This document shows positions 1-6,148 of a stretch of DNA of 12,014 nucleotides, piece by piece; positions within the stretch are counted from its first letter, which is position 1; each line of letters starts with the position of its first letter. The stretch covers positions 1 to 12,014 of the forward strand of contig DASYYE010000267.1 in the NCBI GenBank assembly GCA_035946955.1, in the 5' to 3' direction. The DNA comes from DASYYE01 sp035946955 (GTDB lineage: Bacteria > Actinomycetota > Actinomycetes > Streptosporangiales > Streptosporangiaceae). A model generated the notes under the pieces. The model worked only from the letters and a program-made list of their open reading frames with translations, had not been told where the DNA came from and did no database searches. Position numbers and translations under genes: made by a program.

Positions 1-546
1 GACCTGGGGTGATTCCCGGGAAGTCAGGTACAGGAGCCATTCGAGTGTCGCCTCGTCAGCCCAGTGGCCGTCCTCGAGGACCAGGAGAGTCACTTCCTGA
101 CGGTCGAGGAGTTCGGTCAGGGCGCGGAAGAGCCGGTGCCGTGAGGCGGTGGCGTCTTCGGCTGGTTCGGGCAGTGGCGGCAGGTCGTCGGACCACTCGG
201 GGAAGAACGGGCGCAGGGCTCCGGCCAGGTTGGACAGGCCCAGCCCGGTGACCCCCCGCGGGCGTTGGCGCAGTGCTTCTATGACCGGGCCGAGCGTCGG
301 TGGCTGGCGGAAGGGAAGGCAGCCCATCACCAGTGTCTGCTCCGGGTTGCCGAGCTCGGTGGCGAGGAACTCGTGGACGAGTCGGCTCTTCCCGATCCCC
401 GCCTCTCCTTCGAGGAGGACTACTGCTGGTGGCGTGGAGATGGCCGCTACAAGCCTGGCTGACTCGGCCTCCCGTCCCACGAACGCTGGTCCCAGGAGTG
501 CCGGACGGCTCGTCTTGGGACTTGACGTTGTGGTCCGTCGTGCCAT
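1..546 (-). CDS. AAA/STAND-type ATPase, N-terminal part (cut by window edge)
   Basis: The first 182 residues are visible and the frame is open to the window edge. After a basic, Ser/Thr-rich start comes FVGREAE (about 22-28), the usual opening of the ATPase domain in LuxR-type LAL regulators and adenylate-cyclase-associated ATPases. A clear Walker A follows, GEAGIGKS (about 47-54, Lys53), then a Walker B-like LLVLED at about 154-159 followed by HWADEAT, which is diagnostic of this group (usually LLVLEDLHWAD). The start is well supported: GGAGGA at 552-557 lies 5 bases upstream of the ATG. Family knowledge: such proteins are usually 900-1,100 residues, with TPR-like repeats and often a C-terminal LuxR DNA-binding domain, and act as ATP-dependent transcription regulators. 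The C-terminus is outside the window, so LuxR regulator versus another signalling ATPase cannot be decided. Confidence 0.88.
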   Translation of the reverse strand, partial: MARRTTTSSPKTSRPALLGPAFVGREAESARLVAAISTPPAVVLLEGEAGIGKSRLVHEFLATELGNPEQTLVMGCLPFRQPPTLGPVIEALRQRPRGVTGLGLSNLAGALRPFFPEWSDDLPPLPEPAEDATASRHRLFRALTELLDRQEVTLLVLEDGHWADEATLEWLLYLTSRESPQV

Positions 547-973
547 GGCCCTCCTCCGCTCCCAGACGACACCATCCCCAATTCTCCCACTTGCCCGGAG
601 GTGAGTGGATGTCCCGGAGTCCGCCGGGCCATCGTGAGGACAGCCGGGAGACCTGGGAGTTGCACAGGACGAGGGGCGAGCCCACTCGATGGTGTTGACG
701 GGCGGGGCATGGCCGCTACCGCGGTGATAGCCGCAGAGACCGAGAGGCCCAGCGCCATGACCAAGGCAGCACTGAGTCTTGCTGGGCGGAATGTGTCAAG
801 AGCAATCGGTACCGCTGCACTGCGCCCTCCTGTTTCCCAGCGGGTCCAGTGGTCAGTTCGGATGTTCCGTGAATAGTCGGTTGCGCCTGGTGAGAGCGCG
901 AACCGCTACCTCGGAGTCTCAGTCGGCCTGGCCGTGAGGGCTATTCACCAAATGCAGTGGCGTGGAATGCTGA
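547..973. other. gap without a convincing gene
   Basis: Upstream of the ATPase gene and beyond the hairpin that ends the next minus-strand gene. The short frames here show no steady codon bias. Two things stand out. On the minus strand there is a good Shine-Dalgarno (GGAGGG, 825-830) in front of a GTG at 818-820, and in another frame a stretch at about 795-705 that reads like a signal peptide (RLSAALVMALGLSVSAAITA). This may be the remains of a secreted-protein gene. An 8-bp inverted repeat, GTGAATAG (869-876) and CTATTCAC (941-948), is probably chance. No convincing promoter was recognised. Confidence 0.4.
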
Positions 974-1012
974 AGCCCGCCCGGCCACGGGGTTCTTGTG
1001 GCCGGGCGGGCT
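974..1012 (-). terminator. hairpin terminator after the secreted protein gene
   Basis: A perfect 15-bp inverted repeat (arms 974-988 and 998-1012, AGCCCGCCCGGCCAC and its complement) with a 9-base loop. It starts 50 bp past the stop of the minus-strand gene ending at 1062. No T-run follows, which is common for terminators of high-GC actinobacteria. Confidence 0.75.
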
Positions 1013-1061
1013 GATACCGGCGCATGGTGCTGCGGACCCTTGCGCCGATAAGTTCGGAACG

Positions 1062-1706
1062 TCAGCCGACGCTATGGCCCTTACCGAGGGTGAGGGTGAT
1101 GGCGTTGTTGGGGCCGGCGATCGTGAGGTTGAGCACGGTGGTGACCAGGCCGCAGTTGGCGAACGGTGGGATGGTGTAGATCCCGCTGAGGTTGCCGCCG
1201 TTGACGACGCTGAAGCCTGGCTGGCTGACCACCAGGATCGTGGCTGGCGTCGAGCTTTGGCACGTGGTCCCGACGGAGACGGGGACACCCGCCACCGACA
1301 GGCTCGTGATCCGCAGCGTGGTGTATGAGGTCGCCGTCACAGCACCGGTGTTGATGTTGACTGTCCCAGTCGTGGGCCCGTCCTGGATGAACTGGGTGGT
1401 CGCCGTGACGGGGATCAGGCCGAGTTCGTTGAACGACCCGGTGGCTGGGGGCAGAGCGAGCTTCGAGGCGATCTGGCCGTTGCTCAGGTTGATCTTCGAG
1501 GTCAGTGTGCCGGGGCCGAGGGTGAGCGTAGCGTTTGCGGCGTTGATGAGGGTGTTGCCGTTGACGGGGTACCTGAGGGTGAGCGTCGAGCTGGCCGATG
1601 ATGTGGCGGGGGTGACCACGAACACGACGGCGGCGGTTAGGGCGAGGGCGGCGAGTCCTGCGGCCGTCGGCCGACGTGCCTGGTGAAGCCACACGGGGCT
1701 TCTCAC
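1062..1706 (-). CDS. secreted beta-rich protein of unknown function
   Basis: 214 residues. The frame is open further upstream to 1856, but the GTG at 1706 is preferred: AAGGAG lies 7 bases upstream (1714-1719) and the protein then begins with a proper signal peptide. It has a basic n-region (residues 1-12, RSPVWLHQARR), a hydrophobic core at about 15-32 (AAGLAALALTAAVVFVV) and a likely cleavage after the Ser/Ala-rich stretch near residue 39. The mature part of about 175 residues is rich in Thr, Ser, Asn, Gly and Val with alternating hydrophobic residues, which suggests an all-beta fold. It has only two cysteines (C149 and C185), a likely single disulfide. The pattern GGNLSGIYTIPPFANCG near the C-terminus resembles secreted actinobacterial proteins of unknown function. 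It is transcribed in the same direction as the next secreted protein gene (ends at 1919), but a hairpin and about 210 bp separate them, so it is probably a separate unit. No enzymatic motif was seen. Confidence 0.8.
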   Translation of the reverse strand: MRSPVWLHQARRPTAAGLAALALTAAVVFVVTPATSSASSTLTLRYPVNGNTLINAANATLTLGPGTLTSKINLSNGQIASKLALPPATGSFNELGLIPVTATTQFIQDGPTTGTVNINTGAVTATSYTTLRITSLSVAGVPVSVGTTCQSSTPATILVVSQPGFSVVNGGNLSGIYTIPPFANCGLVTTVLNLTIAGPNNAITLTLGKGHSVG

Positions 1707-1713
1707 GTGACGT

Positions 1714-1719
1714 CTCCTT
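1714..1719 (-). promoter_or_regulatory. Shine-Dalgarno that sets the GTG start at 1706
   Basis: AAGGAG on the minus strand, 7 bases before the GTG at 1706. It decides between this start and longer versions running up to 1856, which would add about 50 arginine- and proline-rich residues in front of the signal peptide. Confidence 0.8.
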
Positions 1720-1737
1720 GGTCTGGCGACAGGGGAA

Positions 1738-1750
1738 TTGAGCGGCTCAA
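1738..1750. promoter_or_regulatory. perfect 13-bp palindrome, possible operator
   Basis: TTGAGCGGCTCAA, symmetric around G1744, lies 32 bp upstream of the GTG start at 1706. A related half, ATTGAG, occurs again near 1761. The position suits an operator or promoter element of the secreted protein gene. No regulator family is recognised. Confidence 0.35.
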
Positions 1751-1794
1751 CGGAGAGTCGATTGAGTGGAAGTTGGCGGCGTCTGCGGCGGAAC

Positions 1795-1804
1795 GGGGGG
1801 GGGG
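1795..1804. repeat. homopolymer tract of ten G
   Basis: Ten consecutive G (C on the minus strand), 89 bp upstream of the start at 1706 and downstream of the hairpin that ends the next gene. Such tracts can slip during replication and also often carry sequencing errors. Confidence 0.9.
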
Positions 1805-1851
1805 AGCGCCTCAGAGGCAGCCAGCCGCACGGACAAGGCAGAACAGGGTTA

Positions 1852-1910
1852 GCCACAGGGGCCCGCGCCCGGGCCGGAAGGTTCCGGCTGCTGGTGCGGC
1901 CCCCTGTGGC
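1852..1910 (-). terminator. nested hairpin terminator
   Basis: Outer stem of 10 bp, GCCACAGGGG (1852-1861) with CCCCTGTGGC (1901-1910). An inner stem of 7 bp, GCCGGAA (1873-1879) with TTCCGGC (1882-1888), sits inside it. The structure begins 8 bp past the stop of the minus-strand gene ending at 1919. Confidence 0.65.
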
Positions 1911-1918
1911 CCTGCGAG

Positions 1919-2560
1919 TTACGGGCTGGTGATGGTCTGCGGGACCGTCAGTGTGTAGGTGCCAGTGAACGTCGTCGCGTCACCGGAGTTGATCAGGCCA
2001 AAGCAGCCCGACACGTTGTAGAGGTGCAGGTTGCCGCCGCTCACTTTCAGCTGGTGTGTGCTGTTGGTGTAGGTGGCCTTCACCTTGCCGTTGTTGGAGG
2101 TGGCTGAGGTCGCGCCGTCCACGACGGCGCTACAGGACGCGCCGGACAGTGTGGCGTGGATGCCGGTGATGCTCCCAGTCGTGACGCCAGTCGTGGAATT
2201 GAAGGAAACCAGGTTCAGGTGCCACGGCAGGTGGCCTGGCGTCACCGTGAAGGTGATGCCCGCTGGCCCTATGCAGTTGGTGAACGAGATCGCGGTTATC
2301 TTGCCCGCGGCGCTGCCGGAGAGCCCACTGCCCGACTTCAGCACGGCTGTGGCCATCGAGGATGAGCAGGACAGCGAGTTGCCCGTGTTGGTGTCCTTCA
2401 GGACCGTCTTCCCCGCGTTCGCGCCGGTGGTCCCGCCCGGCTTGATCGTCCAGGTGGCTTTCGCGACTCCGGCGAACGCGGGCGCGACGCTCAGGCCTAC
2501 TACTGCAGCGGCCGCGGCGCCCACCAGGAATATGCCGCCAAGGCGTTTGAGATTGGCCAT
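1919..2560 (-). CDS. secreted protein of unknown function with four cysteines
   Basis: 213 residues with a textbook Sec signal peptide: MANLKRLGG, a hydrophobic core at about 10-27 and cleavage after AFA at residue 30. The start is supported by GAGGGG a few bases upstream of the ATG. The mature protein is rich in Ser, Thr, Gly and Asn and looks all-beta. It has four cysteines (C65, C96, C143, C186), enough for two disulfides. The C-terminal pattern YNVSGCFGLINSGDATTFTG followed by TYTLTVP resembles a widespread family of small secreted actinomycete proteins with no known function. The amino-acid style is like that of the neighbour ending at 1062, but I see no clear alignment between them. No membrane anchor, LPXTG sorting signal or catalytic motif is present, so it is probably released or loosely attached to the cell surface. 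Confidence 0.85.
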   Translation of the reverse strand: MANLKRLGGIFLVGAAAAAVVGLSVAPAFAGVAKATWTIKPGGTTGANAGKTVLKDTNTGNSLSCSSSMATAVLKSGSGLSGSAAGKITAISFTNCIGPAGITFTVTPGHLPWHLNLVSFNSTTGVTTGSITGIHATLSGASCSAVVDGATSATSNNGKVKATYTNSTHQLKVSGGNLHLYNVSGCFGLINSGDATTFTGTYTLTVPQTITSP

Positions 2561-2599
2561 CAGTTCCCCTCGGTCGTGTTACTAACATCCATGACGACG

Positions 2600-2621
2600 T
2601 TGTGTAACTTTGATCACACAA
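2600..2621. promoter_or_regulatory. Crp-like palindrome
   Basis: A 22-bp inverted repeat with arms TTGTGT and ACACAA around a 10-base centre. Its core TGTAACTTTGATCACA matches the Crp/FNR-family consensus TGTGA-N6-TCACA at 9 of 10 positions. A second, overlapping palindrome, ACACAATGTGT, runs over 2616-2626. The site lies 40 bp upstream of the secreted-protein start at 2560, close to where its promoter should be. Binding by a Crp-type regulator is inference. Confidence 0.45.
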
Positions 2622-2651
2622 TGTGTCGCCATCATGGCTAACGGCGACTAA

Positions 2652-2667
2652 GTTACTCCTCCGTAAC
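2652..2667. promoter_or_regulatory. GTnAC-N6-GTnAC box (GlnR/AfsQ1-type)
   Basis: GTTACTCCTCCGTAAC has two GTnAC half-sites at 11-bp spacing, and they also form a perfect inverted repeat. The arrangement equals the consensus known for the actinobacterial OmpR-type regulators GlnR and AfsQ1. Further GTTAC/GTAAC half-sites occur at 2578-2582 and 2604-2608. It lies between two divergent genes, 92 bp from one start and 130 bp from the other, and could serve either. Confidence 0.4.
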
Positions 2668-2796
2668 ATGGCATGCAAGGGAGCGCATTATGGAGTCCTA
2701 TGGTCAGCGGCCGGTGACATAAGTGGGGCAGGGCGGTCACTGCGCACAGACCCTAGGCTGGCGCCGACCGCCCCCAACGAGGAAGGGACCGCCACG

Positions 2797-3960
2797 ATGC
2801 CCGAACAGCCGTCACGTCCTGGGCCGCTTTCGGGGCTACTGGTGGCGGATTTCTCCCGGGTGCTGGCCGGTCCCTATTGCACGATGCTGCTGGGGGATCT
2901 CGGCGCGGATGTGGTCAAGGTGGAGAGCCCGGCGGGCGACGACACCCGTCACTGGGTGCCCCCGGTGCGGGATGGGGTGTCCACCTATTTCCTGGCGGTA
3001 AACCGCAACAAACGCTCCGTCGTGCTCGACTTCCGCGACGAGGCGGACCTGGCCGCTGCGGCGGAACTGGCCCGGCGGGCAGACATCATGGTGGAGAACT
3101 TCCGGCCGGGCACGCTGGCCCGGTACGGGCTGGACTATGCGACGGTCAGCAGGGCGAACCCGGCTGTGCTCTATGCGTCGGTCACCGGGTTCGGGTCTGC
3201 CGAAGGGGCCTCACTGCCCGGCTACGACATCATCGTGCAGGCCATGTCGGGATTGATGAGCCTGACCGGCGACCGGGACGGGCCACCACGGCGGTCCGGT
3301 ATCTCCCTGGTCGACGTGTTCGCCGGCCTGCACACGGCCACCGCGATCCTGGCGGCCCTGCACCACCGCAGCGTGACCGGACAGGGCCAGCACCTCGAGG
3401 CCAGCCTGATGGTCTCGGCCTTGTCCGCGATGGTGAACCAGGCCAGCGCCTATGTGGCCGGGGGAGTGGTGCCGCTGCGGATGGGCAATGCCCACCCGAG
3501 CATTTTCCCCTATGACCCGCTGGCCACCAGCGACGGCGACCTCGTGGTGGCCGCGGGCAACGACGCCCAGTTCCGCAAGCTGTGTGAGGTGCTCGGTGTG
3601 CCGGGCCTGGCGGACGACCCGCGGTTCGCCACGACCGGCCTGCGCACGGCCAACCGGGACGACCTCCGGCCCTTGCTGGAGGAGCGTCTGGCGGCCCGCA
3701 CCTCACAGCAGTGGTTCGACGACCTGGCCGCGGCCGGGATCCCCTGTGGCCCCATCAACACCGTCGACGCCGGTGTCGCGTTCGCCCACGACGTGGGCCT
3801 GCAGCCCGTCGTCACCTCCGGCGAAGGTGATGCCGGGATCCCGGTCATCCGCCACCCAGTGCGGTACTCCGAGACGCCTCCCAGCTACCCACTGCCGCCC
3901 CCCACCCTGGACTCCCATGGCGACGAGATCCGCCGGTGGCTCAGGGCACCCAGCGGTTAG
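2797..3960 (+). CDS. class III (CaiB/BaiF) CoA-transferase
   Basis: 387 residues, the usual length of a family III CoA-transferase subunit. These enzymes move CoA between carboxylic acids through an aspartyl-CoA intermediate and act as interlocked homodimers in the cytoplasm. Signature parts are all present: LSGLLVADFSRVLAGPYCTM (11-30), LGDLGADVVKVESP (32-45), NRNKRSVVLDF (69-79), ENFRPGTLARYGLDY (100-114), the catalytic Asp at about 173 (SLVDVFAGLH), GQGQHLEASL (195-204) and GIPCGPINTV (314-323). The frame is open upstream to 2623, but the ATG at 2797 matches the family N-terminus and has AGGAAGG about 10 bases upstream. A TAGGCT hexamer at 2754-2759 is a possible -10. The gene stands alone, so the substrate cannot be inferred: carnitine, formyl, bile-acid or alpha-methylacyl-CoA type are all possible. 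Confidence 0.93.
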   Translation: MPEQPSRPGPLSGLLVADFSRVLAGPYCTMLLGDLGADVVKVESPAGDDTRHWVPPVRDGVSTYFLAVNRNKRSVVLDFRDEADLAAAAELARRADIMVENFRPGTLARYGLDYATVSRANPAVLYASVTGFGSAEGASLPGYDIIVQAMSGLMSLTGDRDGPPRRSGISLVDVFAGLHTATAILAALHHRSVTGQGQHLEASLMVSALSAMVNQASAYVAGGVVPLRMGNAHPSIFPYDPLATSDGDLVVAAGNDAQFRKLCEVLGVPGLADDPRFATTGLRTANRDDLRPLLEERLAARTSQQWFDDLAAAGIPCGPINTVDAGVAFAHDVGLQPVVTSGEGDAGIPVIRHPVRYSETPPSYPLPPPTLDSHGDEIRRWLRAPSG

Positions 3961-3963
3961 CGC

Positions 3964-3988
3964 GCCGGCCGCTCCCGCGCTGGCCGGC
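3964..3988. terminator. bidirectional hairpin between convergent genes
   Basis: GCCGGCC (3964-3970) pairs with GGCCGGC (3982-3988), filling nearly the whole 28-bp gap between the CoA-transferase stop and the HAD phosphatase stop. A short shared terminator is likely, though with no T-run. Confidence 0.5.
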
Positions 3989-4711
3989 TCACATGTCGTG
4001 GTTGCTGGGGACTTGGAGGGCACGGATGCCTACTTCGTCGGCGCGCGCCAGGAGGTCGGCGGGGTCGGAGTAGACGCGGTAGGCGCCGACGCGTTCCAGT
4101 TCCTCGCGGCCGTAGCCGCCGGACAGCACGCCGATCCCCATCGAGCCCGCGCGCCTGGCCGCGAGCAGGTCCCAGACGCTGTCGCCCACCACGAAGGCCT
4201 GGCGTGGGTCGACGTCCAGCAGGGCTGCCGCGGCGAGGAACAGGTCGGGGTCGGGCTTGGCGCGGGCGACCATGTCCCTGGTCACCATCGGCGCGTCCGC
4301 GGGCAGGCCCAGCATGGCCAGGGCATGCCCGGCGGTGGCGCGGCGGCCGCTGGTCGCGATCGCCCACGCGACCTTGCGGTCGGTCAGGGCCGCCAGCAGT
4401 TCCGCGGCCCCGGGCAGTGGGCGGACCGAGTCCGCCTGGGCGAGGTAGGTCTCTGCGTGAGCGCGTTGCAGGAGGTTGATGTCCTCCTCCGAGAGCGTGC
4501 GGCCGGTCTCACGCTGCAGCGCCGATACGAAGAGGCCACCGCTCATCCCCATCCTGCGGTGGATGCGCCACACCGGCAGGTCGATGCCCAGCCGGGACAG
4601 CGCCTCCCGCCATGCGATCACGTGCTGGTAAACGCTGTCGATGAGCGTGCCGTCGAGGTCGAAGAGGAAGGCCGGCGCGGCGGGTTCCTCGTATATGGCG
4701 GGTGCAGTCAT
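3989..4711 (-). CDS. HAD-superfamily phosphatase (Gph / beta-phosphoglucomutase-like)
   Basis: 240 residues with all four HAD motifs: FDLDGTLIDS at 17-26 (nucleophile Asp18, acid/base Asp20), the Ser/Thr of motif II in ATSGRR (119-124), Lys152 in AKPDPDLF, and motif IV VGDSVWDLLAARRAG (175-189, Asp177 and Asp181). The helical insert between motif I and II (about residues 28-95) is the C1 cap of the phosphoglycolate phosphatase / beta-phosphoglucomutase subfamily. Likely reaction: Mg-dependent hydrolysis of a small phosphorylated metabolite in the cytoplasm. The substrate cannot be read from sequence. The ATG at 4711 suits the family N-terminus but has no obvious Shine-Dalgarno, so it may be leaderless or weakly translated. 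A 55-bp palindrome lies 101 bp upstream and probably separates it from the operon further right. Confidence 0.92.
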   Translation of the reverse strand: MTAPAIYEEPAAPAFLFDLDGTLIDSVYQHVIAWREALSRLGIDLPVWRIHRRMGMSGGLFVSALQRETGRTLSEEDINLLQRAHAETYLAQADSVRPLPGAAELLAALTDRKVAWAIATSGRRATAGHALAMLGLPADAPMVTRDMVARAKPDPDLFLAAAALLDVDPRQAFVVGDSVWDLLAARRAGSMGIGVLSGGYGREELERVGAYRVYSDPADLLARADEVGIRALQVPSNHDM

Positions 4712-4811
4712 GGCTACAGTTTGCCGCCTGCGCAGTGTGGTCTCTGTCCCGGATTGCGTATTTTCCGACCCGTCCAGAGGAGTTCACTCGCTGGCCACCC
4801 GGGCAGCCATT

Positions 4812-4866
4812 TCATGATCCTGTAGGAATTTCAGTCACTGTGACTGAAATTCCTACAGGATCATGA
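4812..4866. repeat. 55-bp near-perfect palindrome, possible terminator or mobile hairpin
   Basis: Two 27-base arms (4812-4838 and 4840-4866) are exact reverse complements around a single T at 4839. The outer ends read TCATGATCCTGTAGG and its complement, the centre GTCACTGTGAC. It is far more AT-rich than its surroundings. It lies 36 bp past the stop of the minus-strand gene ending at 4903 and 100 bp before the HAD phosphatase start. It can act as a terminator for the operon to its right, but the length, perfection and composition also suit an inserted hairpin element. Confidence 0.85.
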
Positions 4867-4902
4867 GACCACAGGGGGCCGGTGGGGGCAGGCCGGGCAG
4901 GG

Positions 4903-5532
4903 TCAGCCGGGCAGGTTGGGGAGCTTGGCGGTCGCGCCGGTCGCGGCCACCGCCGCGTTCATGATCTTGTCCACATAGGCGCGCTCCCCGTCCATTGCCC
5001 GCAGGTCGCGGTTCAGCCGCGCGGTGTCGGCGGCGCGGGCGGCGCCCTGTGCGCGGAGCACGGCCGCCACGTCGCTCTGGACCCGCTGGGCATCGGGTGC
5101 TGCCCACGTCTGGAGCCCCGTGACAACCCGGTCCAGGTGGAACCGGGCCAGTGACTCCTGTACCTGGTACTGGGTCATGTCGGCGAGGGGCTGGTTGTTG
5201 GCCACCGAGCAGTTGGCCGCACCGTAGGCCGCCACGCTCACGGCTGTCGCCACGTCATGGCTGGTGCCGGCCTCGATGGCGTGCAGGACGGTGAGGGACT
5301 CCCCAACGCCGCCAGCACACGACTCGATACCGGTGGTCATGTCGTGCAGGAAGCCGTCCATGTCGGTGGCGCGCTGCCCCCGGGTCGGGTGCACGGCGAT
5401 CCCGATCAGCACCGCGCAGACCACCACCGCCAGCCCGGCAAGGAACAGCCAGCGAGGTGTCCTGACAGTGGGCCACCGGGAGTGGCGGAGCGGGACATAG
5501 GGCGGTGGGCCGGCGCGCGGCGGTGACTGCAT
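4903..5532 (-). CDS. membrane-anchored extracytoplasmic protein of unknown function
   Basis: 209 residues. A proline-rich cytoplasmic tail (1-27) leads into one membrane segment (about 28-48, WLFLAGLAVVVCAVLIGIAV), then an extracytoplasmic domain of about 160 residues. That domain is rich in Ala and charged residues and looks all-helical. It has two cysteines outside the membrane (C72 in GIESCAGG, C108 in AANCSVAN), a possible disulfide. I do not recognise the family. The start follows the thioredoxin-like gene stop by 9 bp, and GGCAGG inside the end of that gene can serve as the ribosome site, so the two are very likely co-transcribed and perhaps coupled. The context (thioredoxin-like protein, redox-type two-component system, oxidase operon) suggests a role in oxidase assembly or its sensing; this is inference. 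Confidence 0.8.
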   Translation of the reverse strand: MQSPPRAGPPPYVPLRHSRWPTVRTPRWLFLAGLAVVVCAVLIGIAVHPTRGQRATDMDGFLHDMTTGIESCAGGVGESLTVLHAIEAGTSHDVATAVSVAAYGAANCSVANNQPLADMTQYQVQESLARFHLDRVVTGLQTWAAPDAQRVQSDVAAVLRAQGAARAADTARLNRDLRAMDGERAYVDKIMNAAVAATGATAKLPNLPG

Positions 5533-5541
5533 GGCAGTGGC

Positions 5542-6111
5542 TCACCTGCCCGTTCTGGTCATCAGCGCGGCACCATCGGACAGCTCGGCCTCGGTCACCG
5601 CCCCGAAGACCCGCTTCACGATCTGGTGCTGCGCATTCAGGAAGAACGTGGCGGGCAGCCCCGGCAGGCCGTAGGCGAGGGCGGTCTTGCCGGGCAGGGG
5701 GTCCGTGACCACCGGGTAGGTGACCTTGTTCTTTGTGACAAACGCCAGGGCGCCGTGGCCCGGGTCGTTGGAGTCGATGCCGATGACCGCGGGGTCGCCG
5801 TGCCTGGCGCGGTAGAAGCGTGCGATCAGGGGCGTCTCCCGCTGGCAGGGATCGCACCACGAGGCGAAGAAGTTCAGGATGACTGGACGGCCGTGCATGG
5901 CGGCCAGGGAGACCTGCTGCCCGGGGTGGCCGAGCACGCTCAGGGTGAAGCTCTTGGCCTGCCCCAGCGTCCGGGGGGTCTGGCCGCCGCCACTCGTGGC
6001 GCCGATCACCGAGATCGCGACGACCACCGCGACCACGCCCGCCACTCCGACCAGGAGACCGGTCCGCCCCCGGTGGCGTGTCCCGGCTCCGGGGGGTGTG
6101 GCGGGGGTCAT
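5542..6111 (-). CDS. membrane-anchored TlpA/ResA-like thioredoxin
   Basis: 189 residues: cytoplasmic tail, one membrane anchor (about 18-37, GLLVGVAGVVAVVVAISVIG), then a redoxin domain outside the membrane. The active site is NFFASWCDPCQRETP, with C86-x-x-C89 (WCDPC close to the WCEPC/WCPPC of ResA and TlpA). A cis-proline motif GLPATFFLN is at 151-159 (Pro153). IGIDSNDPGHGALAFV and TYPVVTDP match the TlpA/AhpC-TSA fold. Family role: thiol reduction or copper-site chemistry in cytochrome c or oxidase maturation outside the membrane. The frame is open upstream to 6261, inside the kinase gene; the ATG at 6111 is preferred because it gives a short tail before the anchor and starts 37 bp past the kinase stop. 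No strong Shine-Dalgarno precedes it (only GGCAGG close by). Placement next to oxidase genes supports a maturation role. Confidence 0.9.
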   Translation of the reverse strand: MTPATPPGAGTRHRGRTGLLVGVAGVVAVVVAISVIGATSGGGQTPRTLGQAKSFTLSVLGHPGQQVSLAAMHGRPVILNFFASWCDPCQRETPLIARFYRARHGDPAVIGIDSNDPGHGALAFVTKNKVTYPVVTDPLPGKTALAYGLPGLPATFFLNAQHQIVKRVFGAVTEAELSDGAALMTRTGR

Positions 6112-6123
6112 CGCCTGCCGCCC

Positions 6124-6145
6124 GTCATGACATGCATGCCATGAC
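6124..6145. promoter_or_regulatory. 22-bp palindrome between kinase and thioredoxin genes
   Basis: GTCATG (6124-6129) and CATGAC (6140-6145) flank CATGCATG (6131-6138). The whole 22 bp is an inverted repeat with one mismatched pair (6130/6139). It occupies most of the 37-bp gap. The same GTCATGA element forms a perfect palindrome at 8416-8429 in front of the oxidase operon. It may be an operator for an internal promoter, or an mRNA hairpin. Confidence 0.5.
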
Positions 6146-6148
6146 AGC

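Noticed and set aside
56..685. Minus-strand frame of 209 codons overlapping the ATPase
   Set aside because: Arg/Pro-rich shadow; the other minus-strand frame has Walker A, Walker B and a good ribosome site.
601..876. Plus-strand frame of 91 codons in the left gap
   Set aside because: Arg-rich start, no ribosome site and no motif; not distinguishable from random open frame at this GC.
1192..1686. Plus-strand frame of 164 codons
   Set aside because: Antisense to the secreted protein with signal peptide; no ribosome site or known motif.
3452..4825. Long plus-strand open frame (457 codons) over the CoA-transferase end and the HAD phosphatase
   Set aside because: It runs in the wrong frame of one well-identified gene and antisense to another; its composition is typical of high-GC shadow frames.
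4869..4880. CCACAGGGGGCC, reverse complement of a 12-mer in the hairpin at 1898-1909
   Set aside because: A single short match between GC-rich stretches; not enough to call a repeat family.
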